The translations under genes and the position numbers were made by a program. Below, piece after piece: positions 51,178 to 60,394 of a DNA stretch of 64,000 nt. The notes under the pieces were generated by a model. It was not told where the DNA came from. It did not search any database and was given only the letters and a program-made list of their open reading frames with translations. This DNA comes from Sphaerisporangium flaviroseum (lineage in GTDB: Bacteria; Actinomycetota; Actinomycetes; Streptosporangiales; Streptosporangiaceae), in NCBI RefSeq assembly GCF_039537005.1, contig NZ_BAAAZR010000027.1, forward strand, positions 1 to 64,000, written 5' to 3'. Position 1 is the first letter of the stretch, and every line of letters begins with the position of its first letter.

Positions 51178-52443
51178 ATGACCAGGATCCTCCCGCCCGC
51201 CGGTCCGCCCCGCGTCCTGGCCTTCGCCCAGCTCGCCAACTCGGTCGGCGACGGCGCCTTCTACGCCACATCGGCCCTGTTCTTCACGCGCGTCGTCGGG
51301 CTGTCCCCCACCCAGGTCGGGCTCGGGCTGACGGTGGCCTGGTTCACCGGAATGCTGGCCGGGGTGCCGCTCGGGCACCTCGCCGACCGCTTCGGGCCGC
51401 GGCGCACGTCGGTGGTGCTGGCCGTCGCGACCGCGGCCACGTTGGCCGGGTTCCTCGTCGTGCGCTCGTATCCCCTCTTCCTCCTGGTCGCCTGCCTCTA
51501 CGCGGTCGGCCAGGGCGGGCTGACCTCGTCCCGGCAGGCGCTGCTGGCCGGGCTCGTCGACCCCGACCAGCGGACGGCCATCCGCGCGAGCCTCCAGTCG
51601 ACACTCAACGCCGGCCTCGCCGTGGGCGCCGGCCTCGGCGCGCTGGCGCTGACCGCCGACACCGCGACCGCGTACCTTGCCGTGTTCGCCATGGACGCCG
51701 CGGCCTTCCTCGCCGCCGCCCTGGTCCTGCGCCGCCTGCCCGAGGTGCGGGCCGTCGCGCCTGCGCCGGTCCCCACCGGCCCGCCGCTGGCCGTACTGCG
51801 CGACCGGCCGTACGCCGTGCTGACGCTGCTCAACGCGATCATGTACCTGAACATGCCGCTGCTCAGCCTCGGCCTCCCGCTGTGGATCGCCCAGGAGACG
51901 GACGCCCCGCCGGCCATGTCCGCGGTGGTGCTGGTCGTCAACATGCTGACGGTCGTGGCCTTCCAGGTACGCGTGGCCCGGCGGGTGACCGACCGGCGCA
52001 GCGCCACCCGCGTCGCCGGCCGGGCCGGCTTGCTGATGCTCGTGGCGTGCGCCGTGTTCGCGCTGTCCGGCGGCCACCTCGGCCCCGTACCGGCGATCGC
52101 CATCCTGCTCGTCGCGGCGGCGATCCAGGTCTTCGGGGAGATGATGCAGGGCGCGGCCGCGTGGGAGCTCGGGTTCGGGCTGGCACCGGCCGACAAGCAG
52201 GGCCAGTACCAGGGCCTGTTCGGTATGGGACCGCAGATCGCGCGGATGCTCGGCCCGGTGCTGCTGACGACGCTGCTGCTCGGCGTCGGCATCGCCGGGT
52301 GGCTCGTCCTGGGCGGCCTGTTCCTCGCGGCCGGGCTGCTGGTGGCGCCGGTCGTGCGGTGGGCGGAGCGCACGCGCGGCCCCGCCCCCGCACCGCTCTC
52401 CGTCCGCGCGGTGCTGGACGCCCACGGCGGCTACAACGCCTGA
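51178..52443 (+). CDS. MFS transporter
   Basis: 421 residues, 12 predicted helices, with the motif-A-like GHLADRFGPRRTSVV between helices 2 and 3. Drug or metabolite exporter of DHA1 type. ATG at 51178 chosen over an upstream TTG (51166) by comparison of the N terminus; GGAGG is only one base away, so the start is not fully certain. Divergent from mocR and likely its target. Confidence 0.85.
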   Translation: MTRILPPAGPPRVLAFAQLANSVGDGAFYATSALFFTRVVGLSPTQVGLGLTVAWFTGMLAGVPLGHLADRFGPRRTSVVLAVATAATLAGFLVVRSYPLFLLVACLYAVGQGGLTSSRQALLAGLVDPDQRTAIRASLQSTLNAGLAVGAGLGALALTADTATAYLAVFAMDAAAFLAAALVLRRLPEVRAVAPAPVPTGPPLAVLRDRPYAVLTLLNAIMYLNMPLLSLGLPLWIAQETDAPPAMSAVVLVVNMLTVVAFQVRVARRVTDRRSATRVAGRAGLLMLVACAVFALSGGHLGPVPAIAILLVAAAIQVFGEMMQGAAAWELGFGLAPADKQGQYQGLFGMGPQIARMLGPVLLTTLLLGVGIAGWLVLGGLFLAAGLLVAPVVRWAERTRGPAPAPLSVRAVLDAHGGYNA

Positions 52444-52709
52444 ACGTTATAGAGCTCACGGAGTTCCACGGAGCGCCATGTCGGTCGCTCCTCACCAGAA
52501 TCCGTCGCGCAACGGGCAGCGTCCCGGCTTGTCGTACGGCCCAGCACTTCTCAATGGGTGTCAAGGCGTACGTTGTCCCGCGATGAGGAGTGATTGAATG
52601 CCCCGCTTGACTACCGCGGGAAAGGGTGATCTGATCCTGCGTCAGCGTCGCGGTGCACCCGGCGAAGAGACCGCCGTGGGCATGGAGGCGCCGTCGCTCC
52701 TGGACGAAC

Positions 52710-53237
52710 GTGAACACATACGCCGGCCCGAATGGCCACCTCACGGCATTCGGTCATCAACTCATCGAAGTGCACAACTGGTTACGTCAGGAGCTGGCCC
52801 GGCTCCGCGAGGACGTGGATTCCCACCACGACGGCCACGCACAGTGGCCGCGGGAACTGCGGGCACACTGCCTGACATTCTGCTCGGCCGTGACCCGGCA
52901 CCACACCGGTGAGGACAACGGGGCGTTCCACGCCCTGGCAGAGCAGTTCCCGGAGCTGCGCCCCGTATTGGAAGAGCTGACGCGCGACCATCACGTGGTG
53001 GCGGACATGCTGCGCGGCCTTGCGAAGCTCCTCGATCTCGGGCCGGATCCCCAGGACCCACAGCGCGTGCTCCGCGAGCTGGACGGCCTGGCCGCCTTGC
53101 TCGAATCACACTTCTTCTACGAAGAGAAGCGGATCGTCACCGCCCTCAACACGCTCAGCGCCCCCGACTGGAACGGCTCACCACCCGACTTCCTGCTGAG
53201 CACCGCAGAAGGCCTGGACGATCAAGCAGGGGCGTGA
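52710..53237 (+). CDS. Hemerythrin-domain protein
   Basis: 175 residues, four-helix hemerythrin-like protein with the iron-ligand pattern HNWLRQEL, TRHHTGEDNGAF, DHHVVADML and SHFFYEEKRIV. May sense or scavenge oxygen, NO or iron. GTG 52710 was preferred since NTYAGPNGHLTAFGHQL begins the conserved part; a GTG at 52653 would add 19 basic residues. No operon partner is obvious. The 266-bp upstream spacer contains a short unconvincing frame only. Confidence 0.8.
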   Translation: MNTYAGPNGHLTAFGHQLIEVHNWLRQELARLREDVDSHHDGHAQWPRELRAHCLTFCSAVTRHHTGEDNGAFHALAEQFPELRPVLEELTRDHHVVADMLRGLAKLLDLGPDPQDPQRVLRELDGLAALLESHFFYEEKRIVTALNTLSAPDWNGSPPDFLLSTAEGLDDQAGA

Positions 53238-53337
53238 TGCTCCGAGAGCCGGTTACCGGGAGCCGGTCGCGAGTTTACGGCAGCGTCAGGCGGCTCCTCA
53301 AGCGATGGTCCTCGCGATCGCTCCGGGTCCGGAGGAC

Positions 53338-53880
53338 TCACCACGATCGGCGTTCCTCCCTCTGTGACCGCATCGGCTCGGGCAGGTCCATCGCGGCGAA
53401 CTCCTCGGGCCAGTCGGACGCCCCGTAGCCGATGCCCAGATCCACGTGGTGCACTTCGATCTCCACCAGGCGGCGGACAAGCACCTGCTCGGCGGGGAAC
53501 ATCATGCTGCCCAGCACCCCCACGGACACCTGCCAATCGTCTCCCTGCAGCGTGCCCGCCTCGGCCCGGAACCTCGCGGCCGAGGCCGACACATCGGCGA
53601 GCAACTCGGCCACCGGACGCCCCGAGCCGGCCTCGATGTCGGCGTCGCGTGCCCGCTGACTGGCGTAAGGCGGGGTCACCACCCCGGTACGAGCCCACAC
53701 GAGCAGGTTGCGCAGCGCGTCCCCGCCGCGAGCGATGTGGGTGAGCACATGACCGCGGCTCCATCCAGGCAACGACGACGGCAGGCGTACGTCCTCATCG
53801 GCCAGCCGGCCGACCGCGTCCACCAACCGCTGAGTGCCGCCCTCGATCAGCCGCATCAGCTCAATCCGGTCAATGATCAC
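53338..53880 (-). CDS. Mycothiol-dependent maleylpyruvate isomerase-family protein, short form
   Basis: 180 residues. DinB/MPI-type N-terminal domain: PGWSRGHVLTHIARGGDALRNLL, VRRLVEIEVHHVDLGIGY with the metal-binding His residues. Actinomycete homologues usually run to 220-250 residues with a further C-terminal part, missing here after EERRSW, so this may be a naturally short or recently truncated copy. GTG start. Convergent with the hemerythrin gene. Confidence 0.8.
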   Translation of the reverse strand: MIIDRIELMRLIEGGTQRLVDAVGRLADEDVRLPSSLPGWSRGHVLTHIARGGDALRNLLVWARTGVVTPPYASQRARDADIEAGSGRPVAELLADVSASAARFRAEAGTLQGDDWQVSVGVLGSMMFPAEQVLVRRLVEIEVHHVDLGIGYGASDWPEEFAAMDLPEPMRSQREERRSW

Positions 53881-54037
53881 CTTTCAACACTATCCGATCA
53901 CCTGTTCCCGACCGAGTCCGAACGCTCCTAACACCGGGGGCCGATATAGCGATCGGTAATCGTTCAATTGCATGACGTGACGATCACCGAGAGTGGGTAG
54001 GAGAGCTTCGCCGATCCCCCCGATCATGGAGTCCCGT

Positions 54038-56275
54038 ATGGAGCGAACGGTTCTCGCAGCCGTCACGGAACGTCCCGACGCCGATTCGGCGCTCGCCGAG
54101 CAACTTCGCCGCGTCTGCGCGGCGATGGACGAGCTGGGACTTCAGGTGCGCTGGACCCACCGCGCCGAAGACGCGCTGGCGGTGATCGGTTCGGACGCGT
54201 CTCTGACCGCGATGCTGGTGGCATGGGACGCACCGGGGGCCGAGGAGCTGCTGGGTGCGGTGGCCAAGCGGTTCCGCGGCCTGCCCGTCTTCCTGATGGC
54301 GGCCGAGCAGGAGCTCCCGCTGTGGGTGTACGAGGTCATCCAGGGCTATGTCTTCCCGCTGGAGGACACCCCGCACTTCATCGCCGGGAGGATCGCCCAC
54401 GCGGCCGACCAGTACGCCGAGAAGATCCTTCCGCCGTTCTTCGCGGCGCTGCGGCGCCTTGAGGACCACCACCGGTACTCCTGGCACACGCCGGCGCACG
54501 CCGGAGGCGTGGCGTTCCTCAAGTCGCCGGTGGGGCGGGCCTTCTTCGACTTCTACGGTGAGCGATTGCTGCGCACCGACCTGTCCATCTCCGTCGCCGA
54601 GCTGGGATCGCCCCTTGAGCACTCCGGACCGATCGGGGACGCCGAGCGCAACGCCGCCCGCGTTTTCGGCGCCGACCGCACGTTCTTCGTGGTCAACGGC
54701 AACTCCACCGCCAACCGCCTCATCGGCCACCACGCGATCGCCCGGGACGACACGGTGCTGGTCGACCGCAACTGCCACAAGTCGATCCAGCATGTGCTGA
54801 CCATCAGCGGTGCGCGCCCGGTCTATCTGGTGCCCGAGCGCAACGGGCTCGGGCTGGCCGGACCGATCCCGCCCGCCGCCCTGGAAGCCGGCGCGGTGCG
54901 CGAGCGCGTGTCGGGCCATCCCCTCGCCGTTGGAGAGCCCACCTACGCGGTGATCACCAACTCGACGTACGACGGGCTGTGCTACGACGCGGTGCGGGTC
55001 GGCGAGCTGCTGGGCGGCAGCGTCCCCCGGCTGCACTTCGACGAGGCGTGGTTCGCCTACGCCCGGTTCAACCCGCTGTACGCCCGCCGCTACGGCATGG
55101 CGATCGACGAGCGGACTCTGCCGGGCCGCGACCGCCCGACCGTGTTCGCCACCCAGTCGACCCACAAGCTGCTGGCGGCGCTGTCGCAGTCGGCGATGCT
55201 GCACGTCCGCTCCGCCGGGCGGGCGCCGGTGGACTACGACCGGCTCAACGAGACGTACCTGATGCACGCCTCCACCTCGCCGCTCTACCCGATGATCGCC
55301 TCGCTCGACGTGGCGGCGGCGATGATGGACGGTCCGTCCGGGCCGTTCCTGACCGGCGAGGCGGTCGTCGAGGCGGTCCGCTTCCGGCAGGCGATGGTGC
55401 GGCTGGCCACCCGCATCAGCGACGACGGCCGGCGGCCGGCCTGGTTCTTCGGCGTCTGGCAACCTCCCTCGGTCGCCGACCCGCGCACCGGCCTGACCGT
55501 ACCGTTCGTCGACGCCGACCCGGCCCTGCTGTGCACCGAGCCCGGCTGCTGGACGCTGGAGCCCGGTGCCGCCTGGCACGGGTTCGACGGGCTGACCGAG
55601 GGCTACTGCCTGCTGGACCCGGTCAAGGTGACCATCACCTGCCCCGGTGCGGACGCCGCCGCCGGGTCCCTCGACTGGGGCATCCCGGCCCGGGTCGTGG
55701 CCGCCTACCTGCAGCGGCGCGGCATCGTGGTGGAGAAGACCGGTGACCACACCCTGCTGGTGCTGTTCTCGATGGGTATCACCAAGGGCAAGTGGGGAAC
55801 TCTGATCGACGCTCTGACCGACTTCAAGAACGCCTACGACAACGATCTGTCCCTCGCCGAGGTGCTGCCGGGCTTCGGCCCGCCTGCGACCTCACTGAAG
55901 CGGTTCTGCTCGCAAGCCCATGACAAGCTGCGCGACTCCGGTGTCGGCAAGCTGCTCGACCAAATCTTCACCACCCTTCCCGAGCCCGTCCTGACCCCGG
56001 CCGACTGCTACCAGGCCATGATCCGCCATCGCACCGAACGCGTCCCGCTGTCCGATCTGCCGGGCCGGATCGCCGCCACCACGGTCGTGGTCACACCGCC
56101 CGGGATCCCGATGCTGATGCCCGGAGAGGCGACCGGCTCCGCGGACGGCCCGCTGTTGACCTACCTGCGTGCCCTGGAGGACTTCGACCGGGCTTTCCCG
56201 GTCCTGGCCACCGACATCCACGGCGCCCACCGCGACGAAACAGGCCGCTACTGGATAGAGGTCATGACCACCTGA
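54038..56275 (+). CDS. Orn/Lys/Arg decarboxylase, fold-type I PLP enzyme
   Basis: 745 residues with the three-part architecture of biodegradative basic amino-acid decarboxylases: an N-terminal receiver-like wing (about 1-120), a PLP-binding core with STHK (Lys377) and HFDEAWFAYARF, and a C-terminal domain. It would make cadaverine, putrescine or agmatine; the substrate is not decided by visible residues. ATG 54038 has GGAG seven bases upstream, better than ATG 54026 or GTG 53993. Confidence 0.9.
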   Translation: MERTVLAAVTERPDADSALAEQLRRVCAAMDELGLQVRWTHRAEDALAVIGSDASLTAMLVAWDAPGAEELLGAVAKRFRGLPVFLMAAEQELPLWVYEVIQGYVFPLEDTPHFIAGRIAHAADQYAEKILPPFFAALRRLEDHHRYSWHTPAHAGGVAFLKSPVGRAFFDFYGERLLRTDLSISVAELGSPLEHSGPIGDAERNAARVFGADRTFFVVNGNSTANRLIGHHAIARDDTVLVDRNCHKSIQHVLTISGARPVYLVPERNGLGLAGPIPPAALEAGAVRERVSGHPLAVGEPTYAVITNSTYDGLCYDAVRVGELLGGSVPRLHFDEAWFAYARFNPLYARRYGMAIDERTLPGRDRPTVFATQSTHKLLAALSQSAMLHVRSAGRAPVDYDRLNETYLMHASTSPLYPMIASLDVAAAMMDGPSGPFLTGEAVVEAVRFRQAMVRLATRISDDGRRPAWFFGVWQPPSVADPRTGLTVPFVDADPALLCTEPGCWTLEPGAAWHGFDGLTEGYCLLDPVKVTITCPGADAAAGSLDWGIPARVVAAYLQRRGIVVEKTGDHTLLVLFSMGITKGKWGTLIDALTDFKNAYDNDLSLAEVLPGFGPPATSLKRFCSQAHDKLRDSGVGKLLDQIFTTLPEPVLTPADCYQAMIRHRTERVPLSDLPGRIAATTVVVTPPGIPMLMPGEATGSADGPLLTYLRALEDFDRAFPVLATDIHGAHRDETGRYWIEVMTT

Positions 56276-56422
56276 CCTGCTCCGCGAGACCATGCAGGCC
56301 AAGTACGCCGGCGCGGTCACCGGCACTACGACCCGACCGAGCGGGGTGGCCGGACCGCAGCCGGCGCCGTCCAGGAAGACGACGCAGGGTGCGGCGAGTG
56401 AGCACGCGGGCGTCGCCGGCGG

Positions 56423-57850
56423 TCAGCCGTGTCGGTGCCGCGGCAGCAGCAAGCTGACCACCGCGATGGCCAGGCCGAGCCCGGCCGCCATGAGGAAGAC
56501 CAGGTCGTAGCCGGCGGCGAGGGCGGCGGCCGGGGAACTCCCGCCGGCCTCCATCGCGGCTCTGGCGCCGGCGGCCGTCGCGAGCACCGCCAGGCCTACC
56601 GATCCGCCTACCTGACTGGCGGTGTTGGCCAGGCCGCCGATGACCCCCGCGTCGCCCTCGGGAACGTCGGCGGTCGCCGCGGCCATGAGGGTGGGGAAGG
56701 TCAGCCCGATGCCGACCGCGATGAGCAGCGTAGGCCCGAGTACGCTGGTGACGTAGCCGCTGTCGGCGTGGGCCTGGGCGAGCCAGCCGAAACCGGCCAC
56801 GAAACAGCCGCAGCCGGCCAGCACCAGAGGGCGCACACCGGTTCGCGGCAGCAGGGCCGCGGCCACTCGCGCGATCACCACGAACGTCACCGCCGCGGGT
56901 GTCTGCCCGAGCCCGGCCTGAAGCGCGCTGTAGCCGAGTACGTTCTGCAGCAGAAGCGATGAGAAATACCACATCGCTATGGCGATCCCTCCGAACAGCA
57001 GCAGCATGCCGTTGCTGACGAGCACCCTCCGGATTCTGAACAGCCGCAGGGGCATCATCGGCTGGGTGGCGAAACGCGCCTCCACCACGATGAAGATGAC
57101 GAGCAGAAGCAGGCCCGCCACGGCCGGCCCGACGACGAGCACGGACGTCCAGCCATGATCGGCGCTCTGCATGACCCCGTAGATCAGCGCGGCCAGCCCC
57201 GCCGTCCCGGTGACCGCGCCGGCAAGGTCGAGCGATTGCCGCCGGCCGGTTCGCGTGCCGGCCAGCGACATCATGGCCACCACGATCAGCACCGCGCCGA
57301 TCGGCACGTTGATCAGGAAGACCCACCGCCACGACAGGCCGGTTGTGATGGCGCCACCGGCGACCGCGCCGGCCATCCCGCCCACACCGCCCGAGGCGGA
57401 CCATGCGCCGAACGCCCGGGCCCGCGCGTGTTCCTCGGTGAAGCAGATGTTGATCACGGCCAGCGTCGCCGGGGCCAGCATCGCGGCTCCCACGCCCTGC
57501 GCGACGCGGGCCGCCACCAGGACCTCCGGAGCGGCCGCCAGGCCGCCGACCAGACTGGAGGCGGAGAACAGCGACAGCCCGGCGACCAGCATCCGGCGAT
57601 GGCCGAACAGGTCGGCGGCGCGGCCACCCAGCAACATGAAGCCGGCGAAGGTGAGCAGGTAGCCGTTCACCACCCAGGCAAGGCCGGTGGGCGTGAAGCC
57701 GAGGTCCCGCCGGATCGAGGGCAGGGCGACGTTGACGATGGACGCGTCCAAGATCACCATGAACTGACAGGCGCACGCGAGCGACAGGACCAACCAAGCG
57801 GGGGCGGCGTGCGGCCTGGCCCGCTGAGTCACGGTGCCGGCGCTGGTCAT
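56423..57850 (-). CDS. DHA2-type MFS multidrug exporter
   Basis: 475 residues, 14 helices, with the DHA2 signature LDASIVNVALPSI in helix 1, GRAADLFGHRRML (motif A) and WRWVFLINVPIG (motif C/D region). Drug:proton antiporter of EmrB/QacA type. GGAGGG eight bases before the ATG. Second gene after wrbA (64-bp gap) and so probably under the MarR operator at 58622-58649. Confidence 0.92.
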   Translation of the reverse strand: MTSAGTVTQRARPHAAPAWLVLSLACACQFMVILDASIVNVALPSIRRDLGFTPTGLAWVVNGYLLTFAGFMLLGGRAADLFGHRRMLVAGLSLFSASSLVGGLAAAPEVLVAARVAQGVGAAMLAPATLAVINICFTEEHARARAFGAWSASGGVGGMAGAVAGGAITTGLSWRWVFLINVPIGAVLIVVAMMSLAGTRTGRRQSLDLAGAVTGTAGLAALIYGVMQSADHGWTSVLVVGPAVAGLLLLVIFIVVEARFATQPMMPLRLFRIRRVLVSNGMLLLFGGIAIAMWYFSSLLLQNVLGYSALQAGLGQTPAAVTFVVIARVAAALLPRTGVRPLVLAGCGCFVAGFGWLAQAHADSGYVTSVLGPTLLIAVGIGLTFPTLMAAATADVPEGDAGVIGGLANTASQVGGSVGLAVLATAAGARAAMEAGGSSPAAALAAGYDLVFLMAAGLGLAIAVVSLLLPRHRHG

Positions 57851-57914
57851 GACGCCCTCCTTGCCAACCGCTGGAGGCGGCCGTTCGGTGTGACCGGAGT
57901 TGGGCGCTCGCCGC

Positions 57915-58592
57915 TCACGCGGTCTGGGAGGTCGTCGCGGCCATGGTTCCGCGGGCGTCCCCGTCGCCCGCGGCGGTATCGGTGGCGACGCCCCCCAGCA
58001 GCCGGATCGTGATCTGGGCCAGCCGCCGTCCCTGATACCTGGCCGCTTCCAGCGTCGCGGCGTCCGGGCCGTCTCCGGCCGGTCCGGTCGCGTACGACGT
58101 GCCGTAGGGGTTGCCGCCGGCGGCGTACACGACCGGATCGGTGAATCCGGGCGGGACGATCAGCGACCCCCAGTGGTAGAAGACGTTGCCCAGCGACAAG
58201 ATCGTGGCCTCGTTGCCGCCGTGCCGGTTGTAGGCCGAGGTGAAGGCCGTCACCGGCTTGTCGGCCAGTCCCCCTTCCCGCCACAGCCCGCCGGTCTGGT
58301 CGATGAACTGCTTGAGCTGCCCGGCCGGCGCGCCGAACCGCGTCGGGGTCCCGAACGCGAACGCGTCGGCCCACGCCAGGTCCTCAACCGAGGCCTGCAT
58401 GATCGACGTGGCGGCGTCGGCGTGCCGCCGCCACAGCGGGTTCTGGTCGATCGCGCTGTCGGGCGCCAGCTCGGCGACCCGCCGCAGTCGCACCTCGGCC
58501 CCGGCCGAGGCGGCACCCTCGGCGACGGCCTGCGCGAGTGCGTGCACAGTGCCGGTCGAGCTGTAGTAGATGACGGCGACCTTCACGGTCAT
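57915..58592 (-). CDS. wrbA: NAD(P)H:quinone oxidoreductase, WrbA type
   Basis: 225 residues. Flavodoxin-like fold: phosphate loop YYSSTGTVHALA, GTPTRFGAPAGQLKQFIDQTGGLW, and YNRHGGNEATILS, typical of type IV quinone reductases with FMN. Reduces quinones by two electrons, avoiding semiquinone radicals. GGGAG upstream of the ATG. Divergent from marR, with TTGACA-18-CATTAT overlapped by the MarR operator. Confidence 0.92.
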   Translation of the reverse strand: MTVKVAVIYYSSTGTVHALAQAVAEGAASAGAEVRLRRVAELAPDSAIDQNPLWRRHADAATSIMQASVEDLAWADAFAFGTPTRFGAPAGQLKQFIDQTGGLWREGGLADKPVTAFTSAYNRHGGNEATILSLGNVFYHWGSLIVPPGFTDPVVYAAGGNPYGTSYATGPAGDGPDAATLEAARYQGRRLAQITIRLLGGVATDTAAGDGDARGTMAATTSQTA

Positions 58593-58621
58593 AGCGGGCT
58601 CCCATGAGTCCTGTAGAATTA

Positions 58622-58649
58622 GTTAGGCACATAATGTTATGCGCATAAC
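58622..58649. promoter_or_regulatory. Tandem MarR operators between wrbA and marR
   Basis: GTTATGCGCATAAC (58636-58649) is a perfect 14-bp palindrome; the adjoining GTTAGGCACATAAT (58622-58635) matches it at 10 of 14 positions. The pair overlaps the wrbA promoter and sits 21 bp before the marR start, as expected for an autoregulated MarR repressor. Confidence 0.75.
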
Positions 58650-58669
58650 TAACCTGTCAAGGAGAGCTC

Positions 58670-59155
58670 GTGGACTTCGAGCAAGCCGATGCCGTCAACC
58701 AGGCCATCCGCCTGCTGAGCCTGCGCCACCGGGCCAGGGCCACGGCGCTGCTGGCCCCGCTCGGCCTGTACCCCGGACAGGAGGCGCTCCTCCTCGAACT
58801 CGACCGGACCGGCGCGATGATCCAGGCCCAGCTCAGCGAGGCGCTCGGCTGCGAGCCGCCCAGTGTCACGCTCATGACCCGCAAGCTCGAGGCCTCCGGC
58901 CACATCCGCCGCAAACCCGCCCCCTCCGACAAGCGCGCCAGCATCGTCGAACTCACCGACAGCGGCAAGGCGCTGGTCGACCGGGTCAAGCAGCTGTGGT
59001 GCGCTCTGGCGGAGGAGACCGTGACCGGCCTGCCCGCCGAAACGGTGGCGGAACTACCCGGCATCCTCAACACCCTCACCGACAACGTCGACACCAGGCG
59101 CCCCGACCGCCGGTACGGTCTGATCGGGGAATCCCGACGGGCCGGGGAACGTTGA
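58670..59155 (+). CDS. MarR-family repressor
   Basis: 161 residues with a winged helix (QAQLSEALGCEPPSVTLMTRKLEASGHIRRKPAPSDKR, in two parts: recognition helix about 62-75, wing about 80-92). Lacks obvious redox Cys pairs; Cys56 and Cys107 are possible sensors. GTG start with AAGGAG six bases before. Divergent from wrbA-MFS, so it likely controls quinone/drug defence. Seven bases upstream of the deazaflavin reductase gene, probably co-transcribed. Confidence 0.92.
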   Translation: MDFEQADAVNQAIRLLSLRHRARATALLAPLGLYPGQEALLLELDRTGAMIQAQLSEALGCEPPSVTLMTRKLEASGHIRRKPAPSDKRASIVELTDSGKALVDRVKQLWCALAEETVTGLPAETVAELPGILNTLTDNVDTRRPDRRYGLIGESRRAGER

Positions 59156-59162
59156 TCAAAGT

Positions 59163-59633
59163 ATGGTATTGACTGGTGATTACGAACCAAGCGCGTCCGA
59201 GTGGGTCCGCGAGCATGTCGAGCAGATCCTTAGCACCGGCACGACGGAGGGCGTCACGATCGGTGGCCTGCCCATCGTGCTGATGACCTACCGGGGAGCC
59301 AAGTCCGGCAAGCTTCGCAAGACGCCGGTGATGCGTGTCGAGCACGACGGACTCTACGCGGCTGTCGCGTCCCTGGGCGGCGCGCCGACCAACCCGCAGT
59401 GGTACGCCAGCCTGGTCGCCGAGCCGGTCGTCGAGCTTCAGGACGGCGCGGTGACCCGCGAGTACCGGGCGCGCGAGGTGTTCGAGGACGAGAAGGCCCT
59501 CTGGTGGGACCGGGCGGTGGAGGCGTACCCCGACTACGCCGACTACCAGCGCAAGACCGACCGCCAGATCCCGGTCTTCGTGCTAGAACCGGTCAGCGCG
59601 GGAACCCGGGCCGGTGACGGCGCCGAGGGCTAG
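59163..59633 (+). CDS. Deazaflavin (F420)-dependent nitroreductase-family protein
   Basis: 156 residues of the DDN type (MTYRGAKSGKLRKTPVMRVEHDGLYAAV, APTNPQWYASLVAEPVVELQDG). These use F420H2 to reduce quinones or nitro compounds, fitting the wrbA/marR neighbourhood. ATG 7 bp after the marR stop, no strong ribosome site, suggesting coupling. A hairpin follows. Confidence 0.9.
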   Translation: MVLTGDYEPSASEWVREHVEQILSTGTTEGVTIGGLPIVLMTYRGAKSGKLRKTPVMRVEHDGLYAAVASLGGAPTNPQWYASLVAEPVVELQDGAVTREYRAREVFEDEKALWWDRAVEAYPDYADYQRKTDRQIPVFVLEPVSAGTRAGDGAEG

Positions 59634-59652
59634 TATCTTCCGACCTACGGTC

Positions 59653-59673
59653 GGCGTACGGCCGACGTACGCC
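59653..59673 (+). terminator. Hairpin after the F420-dependent reductase
   Basis: GGCGTACG, loop gccga, CGTACGCC, 19 bp past the stop, within a stretch rich in GTACG and GGTCGG words (59641-59715). Confidence 0.5.
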
Positions 59674-59783
59674 CCACGTACGACCGACCTACGGCGGACG
59701 TACCACCGACGGCGGAAGCGGATGTTCAGCGCCGTCAGGGCGGGGAGTCCGTCACGCGTGGCGGCGATCGCGACCCGCGACGC

Positions 59784-60152
59784 TTACGCTGCCTCCCCGT
59801 TCACTTCGAGGGTGACGCCTGGCTTCTCGGCCCAGAAGGCGAGAAGTCCGGCGATCTCCTCGACCCTGGGGAACGGCTCCAGGTACGCCCAGGCCACATC
59901 CTCGGCCACGTCGTCACCGGTCTGAACCGACCAGTAGACGGCGTCGCCCTTGAACGGGCAGTGCGACGTCGTTGCCGATGATCTGAGCAGGTCCATCTTC
60001 ACGTCCGCCGACGGCAGGTAGTACCGCGGCGGACAACCCGTCTCGGTGAGCAAGACCGGCCGGGAGGAGGTCGCGACGACCACGTCCTTGACCCGCACCA
60101 CGACCTGATCCGATACAGGTGTGACCTTGATGTCATGTCCTTGTGTCTTCAT
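59784..60152 (-). CDS. DUF427 protein
   Basis: 122 residues, single beta-rich DUF427 domain (VVVRVKDVVVATSSRPVLLTETGCPPRYYLP, HCPFKGDAVYWSV). Enzymatic role unknown. ATG start. The 27-bp repeat array lies just upstream, so its promoter region is repetitive. Confidence 0.88.
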   Translation of the reverse strand: MKTQGHDIKVTPVSDQVVVRVKDVVVATSSRPVLLTETGCPPRYYLPSADVKMDLLRSSATTSHCPFKGDAVYWSVQTGDDVAEDVAWAYLEPFPRVEEIAGLLAFWAEKPGVTLEVNGEAA

Positions 60153-60184
60153 AAACCGATTCCATCAGACACCTCCCCGCGGCC

Positions 60185-60319
60185 GCCAGCGGGACGCTTC
60201 GCCGGGGCACCGGCAGTAGGACGCTTCGCCAGGGCACCGGCAACGGGACCCTTCGCCGGGGCACCGGCAACGGGACGCTTCGCCAGGGCACCGCCAGCGG
60301 GACGCTTCGCCGGGGCATC
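60185..60319. repeat. 27-bp tandem repeat array, five copies
   Basis: Units like ggcaacgggacgcttcgcca plus ggcacc repeat five times (60185, 60212, 60239, 60266, 60293) with 1-4 changes, plus a degenerate sixth. Open frames across it are low-complexity and were not called genes. Confidence 0.9.
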
Positions 60320-60394
60320 GGCAGCCCGAAGGGTTCGCTTCCCGGGGCAGCACCGCGGCCCGGAGATGTCGGTCCCATGTGATAGATCCGAGAT

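Noticed and set aside
52598..52912. 104-residue frame with a good ribosome site before the hemerythrin gene
   Set aside because: Two thirds overlap the hemerythrin coding region in a different frame and the product is low-complexity Pro/Arg-rich; the SD-like GAGGAG may be chance.
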